Shown here in pieces: positions 15,919 through 25,045 of a stretch of DNA of 64,000 nucleotides. A model generated the notes under the pieces. The model had not been told where the DNA came from, ran no database searches, and saw nothing but the letters and a program-made list of their open reading frames with translations. Position 1 is the stretch's first letter. Each line of letters opens with the position of its first letter. Source of the stretch: Treponema bryantii (GTDB taxonomy: Bacteria > Spirochaetota > Spirochaetia > Treponematales > Treponemataceae); the NCBI RefSeq assembly GCF_900113965.1, contig NZ_FORI01000001.1, positions 513,477-577,476 on the forward strand. Reading direction: 5' to 3'. The position numbers and the translations under genes were made by a program.

Positions 15919-18009
15919 TTACTGTACGCTGAAAAGTAAATCTTCGTAGCTTGGGAATGGTTTGTACTCTTCGCCGAGGAGTGGTTCGATCTGGTCGGCG
16001 ATGGTGCGGACTTCTTCCATGGCTGGGATTACTACCTTTGCATAAGCGTGGGCGCGCTGCATGAGGTCGGTGATGGCGCGGGTTTCTTCGTGCTTTTTGG
16101 CGAGGAGGTCGGCCTTGTTTGAGAGGTCGTTTACGAGGATGTTTAATTCCTTCATAAGTTTAAGGCCTGCGTCGCAGAGGTTGAAAACGCGCTGCATCTT
16201 GAACTCTGTATCAGCAAGAACGTTCAGGTATTTGAAGGCAGCTGGAATGATGTCTTTGTGTACCATTTCGAGCATTGTATTTGATTCAATGTTCATTACC
16301 TGACAGTATTTTTCGAGCTTGATATCGTAGTGGCTCTTCATTTCTTCTGGTGTGTAGATACCAAGGCGTGTGAAGAGATCAATATTTTTCTGGTCGATGT
16401 AGTGCTCAATTGCTTTTGGAGTTGTGCGGTAGTTTTTTAGACCGCGTTTTTCTGCTTCTTCAATCCATTCCTGACCGTAGCCGTTTCCGTTGAAGAGGAT
16501 GCGCCAGTGTGCGGTGATTTCGCGTTTAATCAGTTTTTCAAGATCTGCATTGAAGTCTTTTGACTGTTCAAGCTCGTCTGCAAAGGCACGAAGTGTATCT
16601 GCAAGAATTGCATTGAGGATTGTATTTGGTCCGCTGATAGAAAGTGCACTTCCTACAGAACGGAATTCAAAACGGTTGCCTGTGAAGGCAAATGGAGAAG
16701 TACGGTTGCGGTCTGTAGAATCCTTCGGAATTGGTGGAAGTACGTCTGCACCAATAGACATCTTGCCGCCTGTTTTGCCACTGTAATCAGTTCCGTCTTT
16801 GATAGCCTTGAGAATTGCATCAAGTTCATCACCAACGTAAATAGACATGATTGCAGGAGGTGCTTCGTTCGCTCCAAGACGGTGGTCGTTTCCGGCAGAG
16901 GCAACTGAGTAGCGGAGGAGATCCTGATTATCATCAACAGCCTTAATAACTGCTGTGAGGAACAAAAGGAACTGAGCGTTGTCGCGTGGTGTTTTTCCAG
17001 GTGCAAAAAGATTTTCTCCCAGGTCTGTTGCGATTGACCAGTTGTTATGTTTACCGCTTCCGTTTACACCGGCAAATGGCTTTTCATGGAGAAGGCAGAT
17101 AAGGCCGTGGCGGCGTGCTACCTTTTTCATGATTTCCATTGTCAGCTGATTCTGGTCAGCGGCAAGGTTACTTGTAGTAAAGATTGGAGCCATTTCGTGC
17201 TGAGCAGGAGCGGCTTCGTTGTGTTCAGTTTTTGCATAGATTCCAAGCTTCCAGAGTTCTTCATTCAAATCTTCCATGTATTTGATTACACGCGGTTTGA
17301 TGGCTGCAAAGTACTGGTCATCCATTTCCTGACCTTTTACAGGGCGTGCACCGAAAAGAGTACGGCCGCACATTTTAAGGTCTTTGCGTTTCTGATAGAG
17401 CTTTTCGTCTACGAGGAAGTATTCCTGTTCAGGGCCCATGGTTGTTGTAACGTGCTTTGCCTTGTTACCGAAAAGCTTGAGAACGCGAAGGCTTTGTTCG
17501 TTGATTGCTTCCATAGAGCGGAGAAGAGGAGTCTTTTTATCGAGGGCCTCACCGTTATAAGAACAGAAGGCTGTTGGAATACAAAGTGTGTGGTCTTTTA
17601 CGAATGGGTAAGAAGTAGGATCCCATACAGTGTAACCGCGTGCTTCGAAAGTTGAGCGCTTACCGCCGTTAGGGAAGCTTGAAGCGTCCGGTTCACCCTT
17701 AATCAGTTCCTTTCCGGAAAAGCTCATTAAGATTTTGCCTTCATCAGCCGGCAAAAGGAAGGAATCGTGTTTTTCTGCTGTGATACCGGTGAGCGGCTGG
17801 AACCAGTGAGAGTAGTGTGTTGCACCTTTAGAAATAGCCCACTGTTTCATGGCTTCTGCAATTGAATTTGCATCTTCAAGGTTGAGCGGAGTTCCGTCTT
17901 CCATTGTATGCTTAAGTGCCTTGTAAGTCTGTGAAGGCAGCATTTCTTTCATAACAGTCTGGTTAAATACAAGACTTCCAAAAAGTTCAGGAACGTTTGT
18001 GTTGGTCAT
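15919..18009 (-). CDS. glnN: Glutamine synthetase type III
   Basis: 696 residues, the size of GSIII (types I and II are 350-470). It converts glutamate and ammonia to glutamine with ATP. Motifs include [11 protein letters not shown], the [10 protein letters not shown] loop (metal and ammonia site), [13 protein letters not shown] and the [13 protein letters not shown] segment. GSIII is common in Bacteroidetes, Treponema and other gut anaerobes. A GGAG site precedes the ATG; no other nitrogen genes are adjacent. Confidence 0.96.
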   Translation of the reverse strand: MTNTNVPELFGSLVFNQTVMKEMLPSQTYKALKHTMEDGTPLNLEDANSIAEAMKQWAISKGATHYSHWFQPLTGITAEKHDSFLLPADEGKILMSFSGKELIKGEPDASSFPNGGKRSTFEARGYTVWDPTSYPFVKDHTLCIPTAFCSYNGEALDKKTPLLRSMEAINEQSLRVLKLFGNKAKHVTTTMGPEQEYFLVDEKLYQKRKDLKMCGRTLFGARPVKGQEMDDQYFAAIKPRVIKYMEDLNEELWKLGIYAKTEHNEAAPAQHEMAPIFTTSNLAADQNQLTMEIMKKVARRHGLICLLHEKPFAGVNGSGKHNNWSIATDLGENLFAPGKTPRDNAQFLLFLTAVIKAVDDNQDLLRYSVASAGNDHRLGANEAPPAIMSIYVGDELDAILKAIKDGTDYSGKTGGKMSIGADVLPPIPKDSTDRNRTSPFAFTGNRFEFRSVGSALSISGPNTILNAILADTLRAFADELEQSKDFNADLEKLIKREITAHWRILFNGNGYGQEWIEEAEKRGLKNYRTTPKAIEHYIDQKNIDLFTRLGIYTPEEMKSHYDIKLEKYCQVMNIESNTMLEMVHKDIIPAAFKYLNVLADTEFKMQRVFNLCDAGLKLMKELNILVNDLSNKADLLAKKHEETRAITDLMQRAHAYAKVVIPAMEEVRTIADQIEPLLGEEYKPFPSYEDLLFSVQ

Positions 18010-18081
18010 GAGGAACTCCAGGTCGCGCGTCGTTGCGCTTTTTTTTACATTGTAGTGATTTACTGTGAGATTTGCAACTTT

Positions 18082-19302
18082 CTATGATAATTGAGATTTC
18101 TTGGCTTTTAATTCCTGCTTGCGTTCGTACATCTTCCTGTCAGCTATTTCGAACAAGCGCATAAAGCCTTTTTCTTCCAGAGTTGCATAATCTGCAAAGC
18201 CAGAGGCAATGATAACACCACCGGTTGTAAGGTTTTCCTCAATTGTATTATTGAATTCTATGAGAATTGTTTTGTGATTTTTATAATCATCTCCAGAAAG
18301 GAAGACAACAAATTCATCACCACCGATACGATAAACCGGGCTGTGTTTAAAGCTGTTGCAGATAAGGCGACTTCCTTCTTTGATATATTTATCACCGGCA
18401 TCATGGCCAAGAGTATCATTAGTCTTTTTCAAATCATTAAGGTCAAAAATAACAATACCAAAATCTTTAAGGAAGTCGTCTTCAATCTTCTGTTCAAAAC
18501 TGCCTACATCTTCAAGGTAAGCCATTTTATTTTTAACGCCGGTAAGAGGATCTGAGTACGCCATTTTACGGGTTGTACCAAGTTCCATTTCCTGCATTTT
18601 TTCGATTTTCAAAATTGATTCAAGCTGTTCACGGCGAGCTTCTTTTTCATCTTCAAGAACGAAGGTATTGAGCAGACAGGTTCCAAGCATGCAGCCGATT
18701 GAATAATATGGAATGAAAGGATCAAGTGCCTGCAGGGTGATAAAGATAATCATATCAATACAGAAAACCAGAATTGCCTGATGACGACGTTTGATATTGC
18801 CCTGAGTTTTCAAGATGAGCGGAATCATGTAAATCATCATGACCAGACAAACCAGAACCTGTGTTGCAAGATTCAGATTTCTTGCAATAGAAGTATGATA
18901 AGTACCATCTTCTTCAAACCAGAATGCAATTGGAAAAAAGAAGTTTGTAATAAGAACAAGTATCTGGGCAATAAGGAAGATTTTTCCAACCCACAGAAGG
19001 ATTTTTGCAAACAAACTTTTGTCATTCAGATAAAGGAAAACGTATTGAATCCAGAGCAAAACTGAGAAGGCCATGAAAACAAAATAAAGGCTGGTTTCAA
19101 CAAAGTTAATGACTTTTACATTGAGAATGTATAAAGGAGACCACAGCATATCGGCAATGTAGAAAGATGCAATGCTGTAAAGGAATCTCTTGTATGCCAG
19201 ATGTGCAGGATCAAGGTCTCTGTTAGAGGTTTTGATCAGAATTGAGAAATTATTTATAAAAAGTATCAGAATCGCAAGGATTCCGATGCTTGAATAATAC
19301 AT
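18082..19302 (-). CDS. Diguanylate cyclase with N-terminal membrane domain
   Basis: 406 residues. About six hydrophobic helices occupy residues 1-215, then a short coiled linker and a GGDEF domain with RIGGDEFVVFL and the upstream FDLNDLKKTNDTLGHDAGD motif. Active-site residues are intact, so it should make cyclic-di-GMP in response to a membrane or extracellular cue. The RxxD inhibitory site expected five residues before GGDEF is absent, so product feedback may be lost. A GGGAG site precedes ATG 19302 and a TATAAT box lies about 50 bases further upstream. Confidence 0.9.
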   Translation of the reverse strand: MYYSSIGILAILILFINNFSILIKTSNRDLDPAHLAYKRFLYSIASFYIADMLWSPLYILNVKVINFVETSLYFVFMAFSVLLWIQYVFLYLNDKSLFAKILLWVGKIFLIAQILVLITNFFFPIAFWFEEDGTYHTSIARNLNLATQVLVCLVMMIYMIPLILKTQGNIKRRHQAILVFCIDMIIFITLQALDPFIPYYSIGCMLGTCLLNTFVLEDEKEARREQLESILKIEKMQEMELGTTRKMAYSDPLTGVKNKMAYLEDVGSFEQKIEDDFLKDFGIVIFDLNDLKKTNDTLGHDAGDKYIKEGSRLICNSFKHSPVYRIGGDEFVVFLSGDDYKNHKTILIEFNNTIEENLTTGGVIIASGFADYATLEEKGFMRLFEIADRKMYERKQELKAKKSQLS

Positions 19303-19375
19303 GTCTTTAAACTCCCAAAATAACGACAGTGTTCTATAATTATACTATACATTGAAAATTATTAACAGAAAAAAA

Positions 19376-20863
19376 TCACAAATGGCTTAGTAGGGCTTCG
19401 GGTGTAAGATTGTAGGCCTGTTCACCGATTTTGCGGGCCGTCAGTGCGTGATGTTCGGCAGCAGTAATGGCGGCGTCTTTTGCAGAGTAGCCTTGTGCGA
19501 GAAGGGATACGGCAAGGCCTGCTAAGATGTCGCCGCTTCCGCCTTTTGCGAGGCTTTGTGGTCCGTCTGCAACAATAAAACATTCTTCATCTGCCGCAAT
19601 AAAGGTGTTGGCGCTTTTTATGATTACAACTGTATTCGGATATTTCTGATTGATTTCTTTGCCCAGCTGGATTTTCAACTGAGGATTTTCTGCCAGTTCG
19701 CTTACCGGGAATTCTTTTTCAAGAAGATTTTTTACTAGTGTGACGAACTCTGCAAGGTGAGGTGTAAGGATGATTCTGGCGTTGTCGTGGGCGCTGAGAG
19801 TTTTTAAGAACTCGGGGAATTCGGGCGCGGTGAGAATTCCGGCGTCGAAAACGGCGGCGGGGCTTTTTTGAGAGGCGAACCAGTCTTTTATCTGCTGTGT
19901 GGCCGCGCTGGAAAATTGTGTAAAGCCTGAGCCTATAGAAACGGCAGTTGTTTTCTTAGGGATGGTTTCAGAAATCATTAAGGATGGAGAAATCTGAAAT
20001 TGTGAGAGGTTTGAATCTGCTTCAGGAAGAAGGGTTGTGAGTCCGCTTCCAAAGTTCATTGCTGCAGTGGCTGTAAGGATTGCAGCTCCGGCCTTGTTTC
20101 CGCAGAAAACTGTTGTGTGGCCGTAAGTGCCTTTGTGGGCGGCGCGGTCTTTGCGTACGGGGAGGCGGAGGTCGGAAGGTTCAATGAGGTAAGTGAGATC
20201 TGCGGAGGTTTCAATGCATTCATCACTTCGACTCCGTTCAGTGACCGTACTCTCAAATTTATCTCTAGAAATTCCTAAGTCAGCTACGATTATCTTTCCA
20301 CAGACAGCTTTTGCCTTGTCTGAATAAAGGGAAAGCTTTTGTGTTCCCATTGTGATTGTGTAGTCTGCGTGAAAATATAAGCCGGAAGGAATGTCGCAGG
20401 CTATCTTTATGGCATTTGATTTGTTTACTTCATCTAAAACTTGTTTTACAGATTCAGGGAGTTCGCCATGAAAACCGGTGCCGTAGATGCAGTCGAGGAT
20501 TAGCTGAGTACCTGATGATTGTGGTTTCGACAAGCTCAACCACCGTGGGGTGGTGGTCTGTTCTTCGATAGTAATTCCGAGGCGCTGGCACATTTCGTAC
20601 TGTGTTTTGGCTTCTTCGGCTGCGGGCGGTTCAAGACTTAAAACTGTAATATCACATTTGTTCTGTAAGAGTCTTGCTACGGCATAGCCGTCGCCGCCGT
20701 TATTGCCTTTGCCACATAAAATCAAAATATGTTCAGGGGAAAAATCCAGAATGAATTCTGCAAGCGCCTTAGCCGCATTTTCCATCATCAGAAACTGCGG
20801 TATGGCGTATTTTTCTTTTGCGAGTTTTTCGATTTCGGAAGGGTTAGAAAAAATTTTCTGCAT
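19376..20863 (-). CDS. nnr: Bifunctional NAD(P)H-hydrate epimerase / dehydratase
   Basis: 495 residues. The N-terminal YjeF_N domain (about 1-215; GKGNNGGDGYAVARLL at 49-64) epimerises damaged NAD(P)HX; the C-terminal ribokinase-like domain (about 230-495; GSGDILAGL near the end) dehydrates it back to NAD(P)H. Two palindromic repeats are inserted in frame in the N-terminal half: an R1 copy (20521-20545) encoding PRWLSLSKPQ and an R2 copy (20223-20244) encoding VTERSRSDE near the domain junction. Both probably sit in surface loops. No ribosome binding site is seen before the ATG, and an R1 repeat lies immediately upstream. Confidence 0.93.
   Translation of the reverse strand: MQKIFSNPSEIEKLAKEKYAIPQFLMMENAAKALAEFILDFSPEHILILCGKGNNGGDGYAVARLLQNKCDITVLSLEPPAAEEAKTQYEMCQRLGITIEEQTTTPRWLSLSKPQSSGTQLILDCIYGTGFHGELPESVKQVLDEVNKSNAIKIACDIPSGLYFHADYTITMGTQKLSLYSDKAKAVCGKIIVADLGISRDKFESTVTERSRSDECIETSADLTYLIEPSDLRLPVRKDRAAHKGTYGHTTVFCGNKAGAAILTATAAMNFGSGLTTLLPEADSNLSQFQISPSLMISETIPKKTTAVSIGSGFTQFSSAATQQIKDWFASQKSPAAVFDAGILTAPEFPEFLKTLSAHDNARIILTPHLAEFVTLVKNLLEKEFPVSELAENPQLKIQLGKEINQKYPNTVVIIKSANTFIAADEECFIVADGPQSLAKGGSGDILAGLAVSLLAQGYSAKDAAITAAEHHALTARKIGEQAYNLTPEALLSHL
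20223..20244. repeat. R2 repeat, in frame inside nnr
   Basis: TCACTTCGACTCCGTTCAGT plus GA: arms TCACTTCG / CTGAACG-GTGA type with the CTGAACGGAGTCGAAG core on the minus strand. Read as VTERSRSDE in the protein. Confidence 0.65.
20521..20545. repeat. R1 repeat, short form, in frame inside nnr
   Basis: GTGGTTTCGACAAGC followed by TCAACCACCG. Read on the minus strand in a different frame from the dnaX and rsmE copies, giving W-L-S-L-S-K-P. Confidence 0.8.
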
Positions 20864-20874
20864 AATTTATGAAA

Positions 20875-20923
20875 GTGGTTTCGACCCTTCGACCAGGCTC
20901 AGGGACCGCAGGCTCAACCACCG
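20875..20923. repeat. R1 repeat, long form, intergenic
   Basis: From GTGGTTTCGACCCTTCGACC to GGCTCAACCACCG, 49 bp, between the Lys-rich protein gene and nnr. On the minus strand it occupies the promoter region of nnr. Confidence 0.85.
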
Positions 20924-20928
20924 TTTTT

Positions 20929-21273
20929 TTACTCAAAGATTTCTTTGAAAGTATTGCCGATGTCTTTACCGGCCTGCTTAATATTTTTTCCTGCTTTCTT
21001 TGTGCCTTTTTTGATGGCTTCCTTATCTTTTTCAGCTTCTTTTTTAGCCTTAGCCTTTTTCTTTTCAAGCTTCTTTTTTGTGCGCTCAATTTTCCTGTTG
21101 AGGGCAGCTTCGCTCATGTTTGCATATTCGCCGGCATGAGTTTTCATTTTTGTAAGCTCAAGTTCAAGAGCAACAATTTCTTTTGTAAGGGCAGTATCAA
21201 GTGCAAACATTGCAGGCTGAACAAACATGATTGCAGCAAGAACTACAGCTATTTTCTTTGAAAGATTTTTCAT
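20929..21273 (-). CDS. Exported lysine-rich helical protein
   Basis: 114 residues: signal peptide (about 1-24, ending MFALD), then an almost wholly alpha-helical, strongly charged part with the run KIERTKKKLEKKKAKAKKEA. No family recognised. The start codon overlaps the lgt stop (ATGA), with AAGGAG upstream, so it is translationally coupled to lgt. A periplasmic structural or nucleic-acid/peptidoglycan-binding role is possible but unproved. Confidence 0.7.
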   Translation of the reverse strand: MKNLSKKIAVVLAAIMFVQPAMFALDTALTKEIVALELELTKMKTHAGEYANMSEAALNRKIERTKKKLEKKKAKAKKEAEKDKEAIKKGTKKAGKNIKQAGKDIGNTFKEIFE

Positions 21274-22244
21274 ACAGACTCCTTATGTTTTGAAATGCGC
21301 CAGCAGACAATTGCGTAAGTGACAGCAAAAGCCATCATCAAAAAGCAGAGAATCTGACCGGTTGAAATATTAAGAAGAGATGTTGTTGTATAAATTGGTG
21401 CAGAAGAATCCTTTGCAATTCTATAGCCAAGGTCTGCATCTGGTTCACGAAGATATTCAATGAAGAAACGGAAGAAACCGTAGCCGCCGGCATAAATTGC
21501 ACCGAGCATTCCGTCAAACTTTTTGTGTTTGCGGCAAAGCCAGATAATGAGCCAGAGAATAATTCCTTCAAAGAAGGCTTCGTAAAGCTGGCTTGGGTGG
21601 CGCGGAAGATTAACGAGTCCGCTTTCGCGAAGTGTCATTCCGATTTTTGCTGCAAAGTTCTGAACCCATGGGAGATTTGCAGAAAACTTTTCTGCATCCG
21701 GGAAAACAATTCCCCAAGGCATGGTTGTAATGCGGCCGTAAAGTTCGCCGTTCAAAAAGTTACCGATACGGCCAAAGGTATATCCAAGCGGAATGGCGCA
21801 AACCATTGCATCACTGAATTTGATAAAGGAACGTTTTTTGACTTTGCACCATACAAGCATTCCGATAATTCCGCCAACAAAACCACCGTGGTAAGACATT
21901 CCCTGTAAACCGGTAAAATGTCCTGCAGAATCAAATGGCCAGAAAATAAGCCATGGCTTGTGACGGTAGAGTCCGCTTGTATCATAAATCAAAGTTGAAA
22001 AAACACGAGCACCAACTAAGAGGAAAATGATTCCGGTAAAGATAAAACTGAAAAGGTCATCTTCAGTTGTTTTGATTTTTGGAGAATTAAGGGCACCTTC
22101 TTTCCAGACCTGCTTTAAGAGAATGTAAGCGGTACCGAATGCAAAGGCGTACATAAGTCCGTACCAGCGCAGGAGTCCCAAGAAGCGAACATCCGGAAAA
22201 ATCTGCGGGTGAATCCACGAAGGGTAGTTGATGTATAAAAACAT
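21270..22244 (-). CDS. lgt: Prolipoprotein diacylglyceryl transferase
   Basis: 324 residues, about seven membrane helices. It attaches diacylglycerol to the lipobox cysteine of prolipoproteins, the first step of lipoprotein maturation. The signature GRIGNFLNGELYGR and the conserved YHGGFVGG segment are present. ATG 22244 is chosen because AAGGA lies 7 bases upstream; the longer frame to 22289 only translates an R4 repeat. The lipoproteins at 10701 and 13737 would be substrates. Confidence 0.95.
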   Translation of the reverse strand: MFLYINYPSWIHPQIFPDVRFLGLLRWYGLMYAFAFGTAYILLKQVWKEGALNSPKIKTTEDDLFSFIFTGIIFLLVGARVFSTLIYDTSGLYRHKPWLIFWPFDSAGHFTGLQGMSYHGGFVGGIIGMLVWCKVKKRSFIKFSDAMVCAIPLGYTFGRIGNFLNGELYGRITTMPWGIVFPDAEKFSANLPWVQNFAAKIGMTLRESGLVNLPRHPSQLYEAFFEGIILWLIIWLCRKHKKFDGMLGAIYAGGYGFFRFFIEYLREPDADLGYRIAKDSSAPIYTTTSLLNISTGQILCFLMMAFAVTYAIVCWRISKHKESV

Positions 22245-22259
22245 GTAGAATTCCTTAGT

Positions 22260-22331
22260 GTCATTGCGAGGAGTGAAACGACGTGGCAATCCAAAATTGT
22301 AGATTGCTTCGCACTTCGTGCTCGCAATGAC
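22260..22331. repeat. R4 palindromic repeat (72 bp)
   Basis: Ends GTCATTGCGAG and CTCGCAATGAC are perfect inverted repeats, and inner segments (GGCAATCC / GGATTGC-like) also pair. It lies between the MinD-like gene and lgt, and a spurious frame reads through it into lgt. Confidence 0.8.
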
Positions 22332-22338
22332 GAGAGTA

Positions 22339-23487
22339 TTATACTTTGAATCCCTGCTGAGAAGCTTTAATCAGCTTAGACTTGAGCAGGTTGTTTTCCT
22401 TTCGGAGCTGAGTAATTTCATACTGCTGGGTCTTAATCATTTCAGCAAGTTCGCTGATGCTAAGAGAACCACTTGAAACAATATCATCAATACCCGAAAG
22501 GCGGAAGTTAAAGTCTTCATTTGCATCATCTTCAACATCCTGGAAATTGTCACCGTTAAAGCTGTCTGGATTAAACTCAGCATCAAATTCATGCGGAGGA
22601 GTCTGAATCACTTTATCAGCAATTCTATAAATAGCCTGGCCAAGAACAGACTGAGGTTTATAAACAACAACCGGCAGCTGAGAAGCCAAAGCCTTATCCT
22701 GAAGCATATCGCGGTACATAAGACCAAGATATTCAATTTCAAGACCAAGGTACTGATTACATGAAGATTTAATTCTTGTTGCGCGGTCAGCATCCTTAGG
22801 ATCTTCAATCATGTTCATAACAAGACGAGGACGGAACTGCTGCATGCGGTTAATAAACAGCTGAGTTGTCTGTGGATCTCTCTGAGCGAGTCCCTGAATC
22901 AGCTGAGGAATATAAAGCTTCTGCATTGTAGCAGAATCTTTTTTCAGTTCATCAAGGAGTTCGCGGCCCGGAGTTCCCTTTTTGAAAGTTGTGTACAAAA
23001 GACGGAACACAGCATTCTTAAGGAAAAGGTATCCGTTCAGGGTAGCAGTAACAGCCGGAGCAGAAACAATAATTCCCTGAGGAGAAAGAAGGAACATATC
23101 AAGAATAAACTGATGAGTACCTGCTCCAAGGTCAAGAATTACATAATCAGTATCAATATTTTTAAGATTTTTGATGAGCTTTACTTTCTGTAAGTGCTTA
23201 AGCGAAGTAAGGTCTGGAATCTGGCTGTCGCCGGCAATAAAACTGACATTCTGATAGTCTGTCGGCTGAATTATTTCGCGGAAATCATTTTTTTCTGTAA
23301 ACCATGAACCAAGGCTGGCTTTTCCAGGTCTCTGACCAATTACAAGATGAAGGTTAGACGCTCCGAGGTCCAAATCTGCTAAAACTACTTTTTTTCCTTG
23401 TTGTCCAAGGGCAATTGCTAAGTTTGCAGAAAGGAGGCTCTTACCAACACCGCCCTTTCCACTAGCTATAGGTATTATTTGTGACAT
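22339..23487 (-). CDS. MinD/ParA-family ATPase, FlhG-like
   Basis: 382 residues. Deviant Walker A GKGGVGKS (10-17), the VVLADLDLGASN motif (35-45), a C-terminal extension of about 100 residues ending in a coiled coil (SELAEMIKTQQYEITQLRKE). It belongs to the MinD/FlhG ATPases that position cell poles, division sites or flagella; in spirochaetes FlhG controls flagellar number, but without flhF next to it the exact role is open. A longer frame to 23505 exists; ATG 23487 is chosen because the TATAAT box is 6 bases upstream. Confidence 0.85.
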   Translation of the reverse strand: MSQIIPIASGKGGVGKSLLSANLAIALGQQGKKVVLADLDLGASNLHLVIGQRPGKASLGSWFTEKNDFREIIQPTDYQNVSFIAGDSQIPDLTSLKHLQKVKLIKNLKNIDTDYVILDLGAGTHQFILDMFLLSPQGIIVSAPAVTATLNGYLFLKNAVFRLLYTTFKKGTPGRELLDELKKDSATMQKLYIPQLIQGLAQRDPQTTQLFINRMQQFRPRLVMNMIEDPKDADRATRIKSSCNQYLGLEIEYLGLMYRDMLQDKALASQLPVVVYKPQSVLGQAIYRIADKVIQTPPHEFDAEFNPDSFNGDNFQDVEDDANEDFNFRLSGIDDIVSSGSLSISELAEMIKTQQYEITQLRKENNLLKSKLIKASQQGFKV

Positions 23488-23493
23488 ATTCTG

Positions 23494-23499
23494 ATTATA
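23494..23499 (-). promoter_or_regulatory. -10 box of leaderless promoter (MinD-like gene)
   Basis: TATAAT on the minus strand, exactly 6 bases before ATG 23487; no ribosome binding site. Confidence 0.55.
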
Positions 23500-23543
23500 G
23501 CACAATTATCTATAAAAAGGTAGATTTTTTGATTTTTGTGTCA

Positions 23544-23549
23544 TACAAT
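23544..23549 (+). promoter_or_regulatory. -10 box of ctp, near-leaderless
   Basis: TACAAT, 8 bases, ATG 23558, with no Shine-Dalgarno sequence between. Confidence 0.4.
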
Positions 23550-23557
23550 AGAGTATT

Positions 23558-25042
23558 ATGAAGAAACTCATAAAAGTAGTGTTGGCAGCTTTTCTGCTCT
23601 GCTCATCTCAGTGTTTTGCCGAGTCTTCGGTTGAAAATGACACAAAAATCACAAGTTTTCAGTATGTAAAGAAGCTTAATTCTGTTTTTGACTTTGTTCA
23701 GCAGAATTATGTTGATGAAATAGACCCGAAAATCCTTTATGAAGGTGCTCTTAAGGGAATGCTTGATGCAATTGGCGACCCTTACACCCTTTATCTGGAT
23801 GAAGATTATATGCGCGACCTGAGTGATACCACTTCGGGAAGCTTTGGTGGAGTTGGTCTTTCAATTTCTAAGGCCGCAGAATCTACTCCAAGTAAGCCGG
23901 CATATGTTGAGGTTGCTTCTCCAATTGAAGATACACCGGGTGCTAAGGCCGGCATTCAGGCAGGAGATTTGATTTCTGCAATTGACGGAATGCCTACTCC
24001 AAGCATGACAATGAACGAGGTTCTCCAGCATCTTCGCGGTGAAATTGGAACTCCGGTTACAGTTACAATTCTTCGCGGTACAAGCATGAAGTTTGACGTA
24101 ACTTTGATTCGCGCGCTCATTGAAGTTCCAACTGTAAAGTATGGAATGATTGAGGGTACAAAAATCGGTTATGCAAGACTGATTCAGTTTACTCCAGATA
24201 CAGCTCAGCGCCTTCAGGATGCTTTGGACAACTTTGAAAAGAATGATTATCAGGGGCTGATTATTGACCTTCGCGATAATCCGGGTGGACTCATTACCAG
24301 TGCCGTTGATGTTGCAGATAAGTTTATTGATAACGGTCCGATTGTTTCTACAAAGAGCCGCCTTCTTTTTGAAAACTCTCAGTTCTCAGCAAACAAAGAA
24401 AACACAACTGTTAAGAGTGGAATTCCAATTGTAGTTTTGATTAATAAGGGTGCGGCAAGTGCTTCTGAAATTGTTTCTGGTGCGCTTAAAGATTATCACC
24501 TTGCATATCTTGTTGGAGAGAGAACTTATGGTAAGGGCTCTGTTCAGCAGGTAATTCCTCTTTCAAATACAGACGGAATCAAAATCACTATGGCACGTTA
24601 TTACACACCAAGTGATATGAATATTGATAAGATTGGTATTCCGCCGGATCAGGAAGTAAAGAATCTTGCAGATTTTACTGAAGAAGAAGAAAAACTTTAT
24701 GTTGATATGATTAAGTCTGAGGTAATCAACAAGGCTGCAGAAAGTAAGCCAAATATGAGTGAGGCTGATATTGCTGCTGCGGCTGTAAAAATCAAAAAGG
24801 ATTATTCTCTTGATGAAAGACTTATCCGTCGTCTTATTCGTGTACAGGTTCAGAAATCTCAGCCTTCAGTTCTTTATGATTTAGATTATGATTTGCAGCT
24901 TAATGAAGCAATTAAGGTAATTCAGAATAAAGACTTTGCCACAATGCTGAAAAATACAAAGACTTTGCGCCAGCTTCAGGAAGAAGCAGAAGGTGAAAAA
25001 GCTGCAGACGGTAAGGGCCTTACTGCCAGCGTAAGAAAATAA
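23558..25042 (+). CDS. ctpA: Carboxy-terminal processing protease (S41)
   Basis: 494 residues: signal peptide (about 1-22), an N-terminal helical part, a PDZ domain (about 95-185) and the S41 protease core with the serine motif NKGAASASEIVSG and the lysine motif TYGKGSVQQ, which make the Ser-Lys dyad. It acts in the periplasm, trimming or degrading envelope proteins. Followed after 3 bases by rsmE, so they are cotranscribed. It is divergent from the MinD-like gene, with short back-to-back promoters in 70 bases. Confidence 0.94.
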   Translation: MKKLIKVVLAAFLLCSSQCFAESSVENDTKITSFQYVKKLNSVFDFVQQNYVDEIDPKILYEGALKGMLDAIGDPYTLYLDEDYMRDLSDTTSGSFGGVGLSISKAAESTPSKPAYVEVASPIEDTPGAKAGIQAGDLISAIDGMPTPSMTMNEVLQHLRGEIGTPVTVTILRGTSMKFDVTLIRALIEVPTVKYGMIEGTKIGYARLIQFTPDTAQRLQDALDNFEKNDYQGLIIDLRDNPGGLITSAVDVADKFIDNGPIVSTKSRLLFENSQFSANKENTTVKSGIPIVVLINKGAASASEIVSGALKDYHLAYLVGERTYGKGSVQQVIPLSNTDGIKITMARYYTPSDMNIDKIGIPPDQEVKNLADFTEEEEKLYVDMIKSEVINKAAESKPNMSEADIAAAAVKIKKDYSLDERLIRRLIRVQVQKSQPSVLYDLDYDLQLNEAIKVIQNKDFATMLKNTKTLRQLQEEAEGEKAADGKGLTASVRK

Positions 25043-25045
25043 AAG

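Noticed and set aside
18020-18050. GCGC-GTCGTT-GCGC followed by T-run before glnN as a terminator
   Set aside because: The T-run is on the plus strand, but both flanking genes are on the minus strand, so it would not end their transcripts; the stem is only 4 bp.
22245-22289. N-terminal extension of Lgt by 15 residues
   Set aside because: It only translates the R4 repeat; the ATG at 22244 has a good ribosome binding site.
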